The notes under the pieces: model-generated | Told to the model about the DNA's origin: nothing | Seen by the model: only the letters and a program-made list of their open reading frames with translations | The model's database searches: none | Position numbers and translations under genes: made by a program | In this document: positions 60,101-64,000 of the stretch, one piece after another | Layout of the letters: each line of letters starts with the position of its first letter | Numbering within the stretch: the stretch's first letter is position 1 | Assembly (NCBI GenBank): GCA_949987705.1 | Contig: OX465281.1 | Location: 5,124,001-5,188,000, forward strand | Length of the DNA: 64,000 nucleotides | Source: Thereva unica | Lineage: Eukaryota > Arthropoda > Insecta > Diptera > Therevidae | Direction: 5' to 3'

Positions 60101-63100
60101 AAAAGATTATATACATTTTTGTCGTAAAATGCACAGTTTCTGAGATATAGAATTAAACGCGTTTCCCTTTATTGTAAGTGAAGCATAAGGGTGGGGATGA
60201 CGCCATTTTGAATTTAAGCTCATAAAAATATGTCAAAACATTTGGTAAAAAAAAATCGCGTGCGGTATTTTTTGCATTACGAAGGCCTTTTTTTCGACCT
60301 ATTTACTGGACTATATCTTTACTAAATAACCAGAATGGAAGCCGTCAATCCAGGTCATTAGCCATAGAGCCAATATTAACCCGCATTCAACTTCCTCAGG
60401 TTGGACGGGTATACATAAAGCTCACAGTTGGAAGTCTAACCAAGAGAGGGTAAAAAAAAAGCTTGGAGCGAGAGATGACGTCTCGAGCTAAAGATGATCC
60501 TGGGGATGAGCACAGCCGTAGTACGCCCAATCCTCATGTATGGCTCGCTGGTATGGTAGACAGCGCTGAGTCGAACCCAAAATGCCATAAACTTAGGACG
60601 AGTCTAGAGAATGTGACTTAGAATGCCCAATGTGACGGCAACAATGAGACTGAAATTGCCTGATGTGCTGCAGCAGCATCGACGAGGTCGGGCTTCCGAC
60701 GGGAACCTTGAGGGCACTGAGGACATGATTCGATCCAGGGTGACCATCAGAGGCAATACCAGATCCTTTGTTCAAACAAGCATTTTACCGGTTTTTTTTT
60801 TGGCTGTCTCACAAAGGTTTCAAGGACACTGGTTGGATTGAATCGAGAATCAACCGCCCCAGGCTGCTCTTAACGTACTCTGCAACTGTCCTGGGACAGC
60901 GAGAAGGGTAAAATTGTTCGACGTGACGACCTTGCTTGACCAAACATCCTCGACGATATCAGATAGTCAAGATACTGTCATATACTGAAAAGTATAGCCT
61001 TCTGTCTGTATTAAAATATTATACTCACCACATGAGATACAACTGTGATTTATAGATATTCGTTCAAATACAACTTTTCTATCCTTCAACTAAGCTTACT
61101 ACTAGACTTACCTGAACAACTACCAATCCAGAGGTCCGTGATTCGAGTCCCCTTCACGGCATAGTCCTTCTTCTTTTCCTTATCTATGATCTTGGATGCT
61201 TCTACTAATTTTCGCGCATTTTCCATTTCACGGCTTATGACCAATTTCACAAATCGGTCGATTTCATTGCGTTTCAACAATCTGCATCTGCAATTTGGTA
61301 TAACATGCTTTTCGCGCTCAACTCAAGAGGAATCGAGCTTCTTTGTGTATCCAGCTTCGTGTAATTGGCTGAAACAGTTTTGTGATCATTGCCTAACTCC
61401 ATTCCAATATCGGCACTGCTAACATACCTTTCGTGCTGGACTTTTCCATGAATTTCATCAGCATTTTCAGCAATTGGACGACCAGAGCACATGGATCATC
61501 TTTCATATCAAAACTACAAAAACATAAACAAGCGAGCCATTTCCCCACAGCATATTTCGATATAGTGATTTAAACGCACACAGGACAGATTTTTTCACAG
61601 GCCTGCGTAACGTTCTTTGTATTCCACTTTCAAAAACAAACAACTTCCTCACCACTGTACCAATTACAAAGAAACATTCGAGCTGTCACTTTTCAAACGA
61701 GCGTTTAGTGGTGTCGCTGCGATCAGTGGGTGGTGACTTATTCGCAATGGACGCCATCTATCGGAAAAACGCTACGATTTTTTTTCGTAACCTAATATAA
61801 TCGGGCAATTTCGAAATCTACTGTTTCAGCTTGTTTTTATCCATTTATTGTATTTATGCAGCAAATCAAGTATTTCCTTAGACTAACAACGCGCCAACTC
61901 TCATCCCTTAACCATCTTATTCATGATTTTGTACCCATTTTTACTCGTCGACCTTCTCACTAACTAAATCCACTGAAAATCTTAAATTGCAATCGCCTCT
62001 TTATTGTATTTTCCACCCAAAAAAGAAATCCATAAACCTCCACCCCTTTACCGTATCCACTTGCTGCCAGCGCCAAACCTTTCTAAACCATCGCACACAC
62101 GTTTCAATTAAAACACAAAAAAAAACGAAAACGAAAAAAAGCGATTTTCCCTTTCATATTTCTTTTATTGTAAATTATCCGCCTTCAAGTATAAATACTT
62201 CAGCCCTTAATGCCAGCCCAGTAACCAGATTAAACCCTTTTACTCAAATAATACAGTTAATTTTCACAAGAATAATCTCACCCCCCTCCAGCGACTTTTT
62301 TCCAATTCTTTTTTTTGTTGTTCGTTTCTTTCTCCACAAAGAAACCTTGATTAAACCCAAAATCTTACTTATGCTCACGGAAACCCCAAAAAAGGGAAAA
62401 AGGGAAACCGCTCGGTGTAGAAGTAAGTAACCTTTCACATTATTCAAACGCATTTCCCACCCCCGTTATCAAAGCCGTAAACCCTCTCCACGTACACCGG
62501 CAGCAGCACCACGGGTAAAAAGGGAAACGCCAAGGGACTCCGAAATTCTGAGCGAGATCTTGATACAACCCCGAAACCCCATTTCAGAGAAAAGAAAGAA
62601 ATAAGTGTAAGGACCCAAATCCCCACACATACCGAAGCGAGCAATCGAACTGCGGAGTCCCGAAGTTCACTGCATACGCGGATACGCCGCCATTCATCGC
62701 AGCCCTCAAAGGCCATTTATTTACACACCTTCGAGGGGGCAGCCCGCCCGCAGCCGTGTTCCGATGGAGCGTTACACGAGCCCATAAATGTTACCAGCCC
62801 GGCCGGGGACCGTCTTCGAGCGGCTTCGGTTTCGCAAACGGCCAGAACAAGAACGAGGGGGGCACGTGGGCCCGAGGCGGCGAAGCCGTGCAAAAACTCT
62901 TGAACTTTAAATCCGCGTAGCATTTAACTCAGAAATTCCCTGAGCCGCACCTGTGCGCGCTTACCTGCAGCCAGCAGCGACGTTCGCTGCAGCAGCGATC
63001 CGAATTCGAGTTGCATTCTGACTCTGATTTTCGACTTTGTTTTCTTCCATTGCAGAGTCCGACGCCGCGGCGACCGGGAACCGTAACGAATGGAGTGAAG

Positions 63101-63559
63101 CCGACAGTGACTTTCCCAGGACCAGGACCCACAAGACCCACCGGACCACCAGGGTACCCATCACCACCGCAGCCGGGATACCCTTCGACGCCCAGCAACC
63201 GACCGCCAGGCCCAGGAGAGGTAAGTCACATTAAAAAAGTACCGAAATTCATTCACACATTTCCTCATGCGTTCCAGCCAGGACACGTGCACATTCCAGG
63301 GATGCCATTCGACTTCCAGTATGCCGTGAACGACATTGAGACCGCCAACGACTACTCGCACAAGGCCACCAGCGACGGTGACGTAACAACGGGGGAATAC
63401 CGTGTGCAGCTACCTGACGGCAGGACTCAGGTGGTGCGGTACACCGCCGACTGGAAGACAGGATATCACGCCGATGTCAGCTACGAGGGGCAGGCCACGT
63501 ACCCGGAAGGACCCTCCGTTTTCGGCGGCCAGTCGGGCTCGCAGGGATACAGATACTAA
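24153..63559 (+). CDS. Secreted cuticular protein, Rebers-Riddiford (CPR) family, four coding exons
   Basis: Joining 24153-24182, 52073-52198, 63056-63220 and 63278-63559 gives 200 residues in one frame, with GT-AG junctions and every intron in phase 0. Residues 1-23 form a signal peptide (MMSLKLIAFT from exon 1, SSLLAVVPYALTA from exon 2), consistent with export to the extracellular cuticle. Residues 53-107 are rich in Pro, Gly, Thr and Tyr. Residues 118-178 form the chitin-binding R&R domain, including GEYRVQLPDGRTQVVRYTAD and GYHADVSYEG, closest to the RR-2/pro-resilin-like pattern. A short Gly/Ser/Gln/Tyr tail ends ...QGYRY. The role is structural: binding chitin in exoskeleton. ATGATG begins the frame; the first ATG is used here and the second would also work. 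The first two introns (27890 and 10857 bases) are full of transposons. The exact CPR orthologue was not identified. Confidence 0.88.
25757..25822. repeat. 33-bp tandem duplication with a palindromic core
   Basis: Two consecutive copies of a 33-base unit (25757-25789 and 25790-25822), each containing GGAGATTTTAAAATCTCC, a perfect 18-base palindrome. The rest of the neighbourhood is plain AT-rich intron. Confidence 0.9.
25830..27025. other. Intron 1 sequence, nothing recognised
   Basis: AT-rich DNA without transposon ends, domains or repeats that I can support. Confidence 0.3.
27030..27225 (-). pseudogene. mariner-type transposase N-terminal relic
   Basis: The minus strand reads KYAARKCFTRFRCDNFNVKS, then KPRSCRLITEKADEIL. 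This resembles the helix-turn-helix linker of mariner transposases (W...F..GNF.V.D.PRSGRP.....DEI). The conserved GRP has become CRL. The catalytic DDE part is missing or unrecognisable, and no terminal repeats were found. Confidence 0.45.
27395..27540 (+). pseudogene. LINE family A C-terminal scrap
   Basis: Codons give SSF.IRTI.LWNNLPHSIF, then DSYNIQEIKRQVHRLVLL. This matches RSSFLNRTTRLCNNFPLSIF followed by KSYNTLEFKRKVRR at 1228-1340. It is an isolated 3' fragment with a frame break in the first block. Confidence 0.6.
27541..28711. other. Intron 1 sequence, no gene recognised
   Basis: Open frames at 27572-27757 and 27762-27971 have no recognisable domain. A small direct duplication (TCGACTTGTAGGAAATAA) occurs at about 27650-27692. 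Confidence 0.3.
28720..29205 (-). mobile_element. Composite hAT-like MITE, 486 bp, with perfect 8-bp duplication
   Basis: Ends CAGGGCCGGCGTTTGG (left) and GAAAGCGCCGCCCATG (right) are flanked by CGTAGACG on both sides (28712-28719 and 29206-29213). Inside is a second copy of the right end (GCCCGGTGCAAAACACC...TATGAAAGCACCGCTCTTG, finishing at about 28945). It is followed by about 200 bases of GC-richer sequence found in no other copy, and then the true right end. The unit therefore looks like a standard 220-bp MITE extended by a captured or duplicated segment. It inserted as one piece, as the single duplication shows. Confidence 0.8.
29770..29791 (-). repeat. Poly(T) run, possible poly(A) tail of a minus-strand retrocopy
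   Basis: A 22-base T run followed by TAATTAAAAATAATC. It could be the tail of a minus-strand retroelement extending to lower coordinates from here reversed, but no matching body was recognised. Confidence 0.4.
29800..31360. other. Intron 1 sequence, nothing recognised
   Basis: No coding family, RNA gene or transposon end is visible. Composition is fairly even. Confidence 0.3.
31370..31436 (+). repeat. Short tandem repeat of CCAATCCAGAT units
   Basis: About five irregular repeats built from AATCCAATCCAGAT lie just upstream of the LINE at 31640. Confidence 0.8.
31640..33725 (+). pseudogene. I/LOA-type LINE with reverse transcriptase, RNase H and zinc-finger-like tail
   Basis: Blocks in order: KSPGADGIYPILLQEG and NITFIPKPG (reverse transcriptase fingers), then an internal deletion, SMLRTRQLMVCHVEGSLEGT, CPQEGVLSPLLWCLLVDELL, and a disrupted YAD catalytic region near 32020-32070. 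Next come SSWCESVGLKVIPDKT, MITYGALVWWHRTT and RMACLSITGAIRTSP. The RNase H part follows (TVFQAKVYAI, FFDSQAAFRAIRS), and then CRLCLEEYESARYFLC, a zinc-knuckle-like motif in which a Tyr sits near the usual His position. The frame ends at about 33725. An RNase H domain downstream of the reverse transcriptase is typical of the I/LOA group. Several frameshifts, the deletion near 31845 and a local triplication at the active site make it inactive. Fragments of the same kind lie at 8130, 11160, 42560, 53090 and 60470. Confidence 0.8.
33730..34900. other. Intron 1 sequence, nothing recognised
   Basis: No domain or repeat boundary. ATAGGGTTACAAAAATACAGGG near 34477-34498 is reminiscent of a transposon end, but no partner was found. 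Confidence 0.25.
34900..36060. other. GC-rich patch inside intron 1
   Basis: Composition is clearly GC-richer than the surrounding intron, with a (CTG)n run at 35761-35779. A 167-codon minus-strand open frame (35401-35904) has no recognisable domain. The patch could be a regulatory island of the cuticular gene or an alternative first exon region; neither is shown. Confidence 0.3.
36605..39245 (-). pseudogene. RTE-type LINE, endonuclease C-terminus to ORF end
   Basis: Reading the minus strand from 39245: DTFYYKLEGAYDTAPSND and MAIGDLNAKIGRENW (apurinic endonuclease), then QIDHILIDRRAASSILQVRT. The reverse transcriptase follows: KNNKSPGIDNIPAELLKQEG, IICPIHKKGD, NYRGISLLSTVYKI, QAGFRRNRS, LFIDFKQAYDSIDREQM, LKQGDGLAPMLFNLCLEG and GYADDINCLARS, the active site at about 37422-37436. 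The C-terminal part ends RKKLARIGGTIL with a stop at 36637-36639. Lesions include frameshifts near 38710, 38250 and 37345, a TAG near 38572 and a TAA at about 37834. The YADD motif is intact. The endonuclease N-terminus is missing. The family is widely annotated as RTE-like. The insertion is antisense to the host gene. Confidence 0.88.
39250..41300. other. Intron 1 sequence, nothing recognised
   Basis: AT-rich, with short poly(A) runs near 39640 and 39765. No coding family. Confidence 0.3.
41303..41371 (+). pseudogene. LINE family A extreme C-terminal scrap
   Basis: NLYNFQEFKREVHCLVLM followed by HPPD and a stop aligns with DSYNIQEIKRQVHRLVLL at 27478-27540. The upstream bases are too diverged to read. 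Confidence 0.45.
41880..42520 (+). pseudogene. R1-type LINE relic
   Basis: Frames give TPLLWITMYNDVWMLRIPKA, then GFADYIDEVDIGQRP with the YADD-like motif degraded to FADY. Next come FANEAILEIIAWTESAGPTL and KCKTDD, a typical R1 palm-thumb order. After an internal deletion the C-terminal part follows: VTDWQGQWEATVGRHVERW and NADHVFFYIVRFGESREKLE, which corresponds to the region just after the C-terminal zinc finger. Frame changes occur near 41945, 42187 and 42365. The copy is dead. Confidence 0.6.
42560..42665 (-). pseudogene. I/LOA-type LINE reverse transcriptase scrap
   Basis: The minus strand reads PGHKGARDYRPINLVPFILN, the fingers block of I/LOA and R1-group reverse transcriptases (usually KPG....RDYRPI.L..F.LK). 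It lies tail to tail with the R1 relic and is otherwise isolated. Confidence 0.55.
42670..44900. other. Intron 1 sequence, no gene; possibly conserved single-copy DNA at 43840-44760
   Basis: No transposon was recognised. From about 43840 to 44760 the sequence has balanced composition and TAATTA-type sites (for example 44175-44185 and 44700-44715). That would suit a regulatory region, but the sequence alone does not show it. Confidence 0.25.
44909..46810. mobile_element. 1.9-kb element with 247-bp inverted repeats and TTAA flanks
   Basis: The left repeat (44909-45155) and right repeat (46565-46810) are nearly identical inverted copies. Both contain GTAGTTCGGTCGTTTCAGCA at the outer end and GGAAGTAGCATTGCCAG further in. 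TTAA lies directly outside each end (44905-44908 and 46811-46814). TTAA duplication is known for piggyBac and a few other superfamilies, but the ends do not start CCC as piggyBac does. The interior carries about ten dispersed copies of CAGTCCCCTG or one-base variants in both orientations. The frame at 45060-45287 begins at an ATG inside the left repeat (MAALQLTSDGSSIASPTQC) and crosses into the interior, with no known domain. No transposase is seen. Confidence 0.8.
46820..47040. other. Intron 1 sequence, nothing recognised
   Basis: A short unassigned spacer between the TTAA element and the SINE head, with no features that I can support. Confidence 0.3.
47041..47115 (+). ncRNA. tRNA-derived SINE head
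   Basis: TAGCCTAGGAAGTAAGG (A-box-like, 47052-47068) and a perfect B box GGTTCGAATCC (47097-47107) have pol III promoter spacing. The acceptor-stem pairing is poor, and CT-rich sequence rather than a terminator follows, so it is read as a SINE head. A pyrimidine-rich body continues to about 47230; the end was not determined. Confidence 0.55.
47240..48110. other. Intron 1 sequence; AGACAGACC-type simple repeat at 47890-47985
   Basis: No gene is visible. The simple repeat is related to that at 7690-7785. Confidence 0.4.
48300..49330 (-). pseudogene. CR1/Jockey-type LINE (family A) reverse transcriptase
   Basis: The minus strand from about 49200 reads PIPKKGEASDPLNYRPISIT, then SKIMETIINSRLIKYL and DRQYGFRPKRFAGDLL. 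LVALDISKVFDGIWFPALLS follows, where the catalytic block FD..KAFD has become LD.SKVFD. After that come WIENFLSSRSIKVVLDG, TGVLHGSILSLALFLIFIKD (GVPQGS changed to GVLHGS) and LHSFADDGTLRYS (FADD active site). The last block is LKNRVEFNATKTKYSIISTK, near 48330-48390. This is the most complete family A copy in the window. Its altered catalytic-region residues and frame breaks near 48520 and 48850 indicate inactivity. Confidence 0.78.
49370..49800 (-). pseudogene. Ty3/gypsy-type polymerase relic
   Basis: The minus strand gives VYMNLIVPSHHKADNLQSLK (remnant of the YMDD active site and its helix), LQKT, IFLKRKIDFLGHGRSVDKTK, then PKTAKDVRNFLSLTEFHRKF and ELTKKD. This order (DDLIV....HL..L, K..FL.....FLGH, K.PKT.KDVRSFLGL..YYRKF) is the end of a Ty3/gypsy reverse transcriptase running into the connection region. 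The frame changes at least twice. No LTRs were seen. It abuts the 5' side of the family A LINE. Confidence 0.65.
49850..52040. other. Intron 1 sequence, nothing recognised
   Basis: No coding family or transposon end. The sequence is balanced and could be single-copy. Confidence 0.3.
52073..52198 (+). CDS. Exon 2 of the cuticular-protein gene
   Basis: A T-rich tract ending CAG (52070-52072) leads into 42 codons that complete the signal peptide (SSLLAVVPYALTA). They continue into IPAGSNTYLPPTTKNGYNYN and TPKVPFPTP, typical mature cuticular N-terminal sequence. The donor is GTAAGTATC at 52199. An AG two bases later is also possible but would break the frame. Confidence 0.85.
52210..53080. other. 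Intron 2 start, no gene; possible MITE end at about 52530
   Basis: A GCGCCGGCCCTAG string near 52533-52546 resembles a hAT-like MITE terminus of the family above, but no partner end or duplication was seen. Confidence 0.25.
53090..53690 (-). pseudogene. Possible I/LOA-type LINE ORF1 (gag-like) relic
   Basis: The minus-strand frame at 53090-53386 contains RIGVLATNNPEILLTMKQLV followed by TVQGSLPEAAAALA. The pattern resembles the middle of ORF1 proteins of I/LOA-group LINEs as I remember them. Upstream (to about 53690) other frames continue without recognisable motifs. The zinc-knuckle region is not visible. The assignment is tentative. Confidence 0.35.
53760..54470 (-). pseudogene. Decayed ankyrin-repeat-like coding relic, downstream part
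   Basis: Shifting among minus-strand frames gives ARRGKIETVKYLSSIHTP (about 54240-54293), INGLVTGYPAR (about 54020-54052), NDGLRIPALPWANVLSRRA (about 53870-53926) and GALLNAPNISGPPTAPK (about 53785-53835). These resemble ankyrin repeat pieces (DG.TP...A...G..E.VK.L, then GA..NAPN..G.TP). Many frameshifts and stops separate them. Plus-strand open frames across the same bases are taken as shadows. An unrelated origin cannot be excluded. Confidence 0.35.
54515..54680 (-). repeat. Dispersed repeat shared with 60785-60955
   Basis: The reverse complement of this stretch matches 60785-60955, including CGTACTCTG.AACTGTCC.GG and TTGCTTGACCAAACA. It lies inverted relative to that copy. It may belong to a LINE 3' region, because an I/LOA-type scrap precedes the other copy. 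Confidence 0.65.
54845..54950 (+). pseudogene. LINE reverse transcriptase scrap (GVPQGS block)
   Basis: FSRLIFLRCGVPQGSILGPM followed by LFSIYMNGFPL and a stop. This is the palm block before the active site in CR1/Jockey-type elements. No flanking domains were found; the copy is an isolated fragment within the ankyrin-like relic. Confidence 0.6.
55300..55850 (-). pseudogene. Decayed ankyrin-repeat-like coding relic, upstream part
   Basis: The minus strand keeps one frame over most of this stretch: YNSRESFKDVVRVIAKVPKA, then one stop, KILEKAGKHLDANTYYTDSG, RTDIDWLTAKSAKIDGSYTK, WPYNGRTPAAWLFKGHRMTV and GAELYTWACDGHIKAKG. NGRTPAAW..KGH..TVEIL and GAELYTWACDGHI are ankyrin-like (G.TP...A...GH...V..L). 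Only one or two stops in about 180 codons make it look younger than the downstream part at 53760-54470. No start, splice sites or gene context were established. It could instead derive from a mobile element or an unfamiliar protein family. Confidence 0.4.
55860..56790. other. Intron 2 sequence, nothing recognised
   Basis: AT-rich, without recognisable elements. Confidence 0.3.
56805..57185 (+). pseudogene. mariner-type transposase relic with internal deletion
   Basis: TTKERAEIVALYIEHNRSIV (N-terminal helix-turn-helix) is joined to WSSRSSDLTAPDFFLWGY and PKTIDELKANKRAKIAV. The second block is the C-terminal catalytic signature (W..RSPDL.P.DFFLWG.LK), followed by the usual T..ELK..I...I tail. 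The central catalytic region is deleted and stops interrupt the rest. Terminal repeats were not identified. Confidence 0.7.
57485..58078 (+). repeat. Left ~600-bp inverted repeat of the PIN/CXC element
   Basis: Starts TAGTCCAGTAAATAGGT and ends ATTTATGGATTTATTACACC. It is matched in inverted orientation by 59712-60313, with single-base differences such as CTATGCATT versus CTGTGCATT. Confidence 0.9.
57487..60311 (-). mobile_element. 2.8-kb element with ~600-bp inverted repeats carrying a PIN/CXC gene
   Basis: The left repeat (57485-58078) and right repeat (59712-60313) are near-identical inverted copies. The outer edge is GTCCAGTAAATAGGT with TA outside each end. Between them is one minus-strand gene (58470-59709) and about 390 bases of 3' flank. 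A small indel distinguishes the outer ends (about 57505 versus 60280). The gene's ATG lies 2 bases inside the repeat boundary, so any promoter and leader would be inside the repeat. No DDE transposase, RNase H-like or replicase motif is visible. The TA flank suits several DNA-transposon superfamilies but does not establish one. It is inferred to be a mobile or amplified unit because of its long symmetric ends. Confidence 0.75.
58470..59709 (-). pseudogene. PIN-like nuclease plus CXC-domain protein gene, broken by a frameshift and a stop
   Basis: The minus-strand ATG at 59709 opens a 242-codon frame beginning MEVVDGGFLLHQVIWDKN. Acidic motifs at residues 44-52 (FDGYPEDVD), 118-121 (EDAD), 142-146 (GEDID) and 199-204 (GCDTTS) fit a PIN/FEN-type nuclease fold. 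Near 59010, in an A-rich run, the frame slips; the other frame continues AEAGERFFIELYGG, meets TAA at 58917-58919, then runs LSALPPTKDAARLHSFRVYH and QVQTWLDSYQDPEEW. A cysteine-rich CXC (Tesmin/TSO1-like) domain follows (CKYRKKCGGSCGCRKAG...C...C..C....C). The C-terminus is acidic and the stop is at 58470. Similar proteins are widespread in arthropods as uncharacterised families, generally with a longer N-terminus (from memory). A DNA-binding or nuclease role is plausible but unproven. Confidence 0.75.
59712..60313 (-). repeat. Right ~600-bp inverted repeat of the PIN/CXC element
   Basis: Inverted copy of 57485-58078. Its inner edge is almost in contact with the gene's start codon. The outer 30 bases contain extra sequence (AAGGCCTTTTTTTCGACC) absent from the left copy. 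Confidence 0.9.
60470..60670 (+). pseudogene. I/LOA-type LINE scrap
   Basis: STAVVRPILMYGSLVW, one stop, then TALSRTQNAINLGRV. This corresponds to IVKPMITYGALVWWHR......L.RMA in the LINE at 31640-33725. It is short and degenerate. Confidence 0.5.
60785..60955 (+). repeat. Dispersed repeat shared with 54515-54680
   Basis: See the inverted partner at 54515-54680. The shared stretch covers about 165 bases with scattered substitutions. Confidence 0.65.
61100..61175 (+). ncRNA. tRNA-derived SINE head (degenerate)
   Basis: AACTACCAATCCAGAGGTCCG followed by the B-box-like TGATTCGAGTCC (61139-61150) and CACGGCATAGTCCTTC matches the minus-strand SINE head at 11825-11905. The A box is degraded. Confidence 0.4.
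61235..61560 (-). pseudogene. mariner-type transposase N-terminal relic
   Basis: The minus strand gives YAVGKWLACL, FDMKDDP, then after a one-base shift SGRPIAENADEIHGKVQHER, YVSSADIGMELGNDHKTVSA and LELSAKSMLYQI, and in another frame LLKRNEIDRFVKLVI or close to it. This is the usual mariner order: helix-turn-helix, GRP linker, second helix-turn-helix, and the L..K...DR......LLKRN segment before the first catalytic Asp. The coding match stops at about 61235, where SINE-like sequence begins, so the catalytic domain is gone. The relic is probably related to the one at 27030-27225. Confidence 0.7.
61565..63055. other. Intron 2 end, no gene; GC-rich from about 62480
   Basis: AT-rich to about 62450, then GC-rich up to exon 3. 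Minus-strand open frames in the GC-rich part (for example 62717-62923) have no recognisable domain. It may hold regulatory sequence for the cuticular gene. Confidence 0.3.
63056..63220 (+). CDS. Exon 3 of the cuticular-protein gene
   Basis: It is preceded by TTTTCTTCCATTGCAG and encodes 55 residues (SPTPRRPGTVTNGV..., then PGPGPTRPTGPPGYPSPPQP). This is a proline-rich spacer with PGYPS repeats. The donor is GTAAGTCAC at 63221. Confidence 0.85.
63221..63277 (+). other. 57-bp intron, in frame and free of stops
   Basis: GTAAGTCAC...GCGTTCCAG has consensus splice signals and a typical fly short-intron length. Because it is 57 bases with no stop, retaining it would add 19 residues (VSHIKKVPKFIHTFPHAFQ) between the spacer and the R&R domain. 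Those residues are unlike the neighbouring protein, which favours splicing. Confidence 0.75.
63278..63559 (+). CDS. Exon 4 of the cuticular-protein gene (chitin-binding domain)
   Basis: It encodes PGHVHIPGMPFDFQYAVND and the complete R&R domain through GYHADVSYEGQATYPEGP, ending QGYRY with a TAA at 63557-63559. The whole chitin-binding domain lies in this one exon. No AATAAA polyadenylation signal was found in the remaining 440 bases. Confidence 0.9.
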   Translation, partial: PGHVHIPGMPFDFQYAVNDIETANDYSHKATSDGDVTTGEYRVQLPDGRTQVVRYTADWKTGYHADVSYEGQATYPEGPSVFGGQSGSQGYRY

Positions 63560-64000
63560 TTTATGCGGTTGCTTGTAATATGATAAGCGGTTTCTTTAGT
63601 TTTTCCACCCCTCGTCATAAATCTCCGCATCCTTCCCCCACCCCCACTCCCCCGACCGTGTCGGGCATTGTTTCCTCGTTACCGGCATTATGGCGTTCGT
63701 ATCCTGGAATAATTACAGCGCACCGATTGCAGCACGGCCACTGTCTGCTGCTGTTGTGTGCTGCGATAATCTCCAAGATTTATTAACGCTGCCGAACTGG
63801 AGCCGTGCCACCCGACATTAGGTCCGCAACCCCCGACCCCCTCCACACACAAATACACATCCCTGCAGCCCCGCAGGACCCACTTGACGACTACCAGGAT
63901 TATGTTAATCCAGAGTTTAACAATTTTCACCGTTTTATCCCCTTTCAAGGCGGCGCCGTCAAGTGCTGGATGCTGGACACCGACTCCGGCCCTAATTAAT
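63560..64000 (+). other. 3' flank / untranslated region, no further gene seen
   Basis: Presumed 3' untranslated sequence running off the window. An open frame at 63805-63999 has no recognisable domain and is not supported as an exon. Confidence 0.3.

Noticed and set aside
57487..60311. piggyBac or P-element assignment for the PIN/CXC unit
   Set aside because: No transposase motif, TA rather than TTAA or an 8-base duplication at the edges.
63805..63999. Open frame after the cuticular gene
   Set aside because: No acceptor tied to it, no domain, and the cuticular frame already ends with a normal C-terminus.
1..64000. CRISPR arrays, operons, bacterial origin
   Set aside because: No spacer-repeat arrays or ribosome-binding-site gene strings; spliced introns and eukaryotic transposons throughout.

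Overview
This is insect nuclear DNA, most likely from a fly (Diptera) with a large, transposon-rich genome. The evidence is a spliced cuticular-protein gene with a Rebers-Riddiford chitin-binding domain, a 57-base intron, mariner relics, and LINE fragments of the CR1/Jockey, R1, I/LOA-like and RTE types. The species cannot be fixed from the sequence. Nearly all of the long open frames are shadows, or pieces of old transposons.

The one host gene that can be read end to end is on the + strand. It is a 200-residue secreted cuticular protein in four coding exons: 24153-24182, 52073-52198, 63056-63220 and 63278-63559. Its first two introns are 27.9 kb and 10.9 kb, so about 600 coding bases occupy more than 39 kb. 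A second possible host exon, on the - strand at 16442-16503, has a good acceptor, a start codon and a strong donor, but no partner exon was found.

Layout. 1-1.4 kb: two opposed pieces of one CR1/Jockey-type LINE. 5.2-6.7 kb: two short hAT-like elements, each with a perfect 8-base target duplication. 7.6-12 kb: repeats, I/LOA-type LINE scraps and a tRNA-headed SINE. 13.4-21.4 kb: two copies of another LINE, one split by a Harbinger-like MITE, with nested MITEs between them. 24.2-52 kb (intron 1): MITEs, an RNase H-bearing LINE (31.6-33.7 kb), a fairly complete RTE-type LINE on the - strand (36.6-39.2 kb), an R1-type relic (41.9-42.5 kb), a long-inverted-repeat element at 44.9-46.8 kb, and LINE and gypsy relics at 48.3-49.8 kb. 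52.2-63 kb (intron 2): LINE ORF1 debris, a decayed ankyrin-like relic, mariner relics, and the most interesting object in the window.

That object, at 57487-60311, is a 2.8 kb unit with inverted repeats of about 600 bases flanking a single - strand gene. The gene encodes a PIN-nuclease-like domain followed by a cysteine-rich CXC domain, and carries one frameshift and one stop. No transposase is visible, and the start codon lies directly beside the inner edge of the repeat. It could be an unfamiliar mobile element or a passenger unit. The 44.9-46.8 kb element is a second candidate: 247-base near-identical ends, TTAA at both flanks, and a scattered 10-base motif (CAGTCCCCTG) in its interior.
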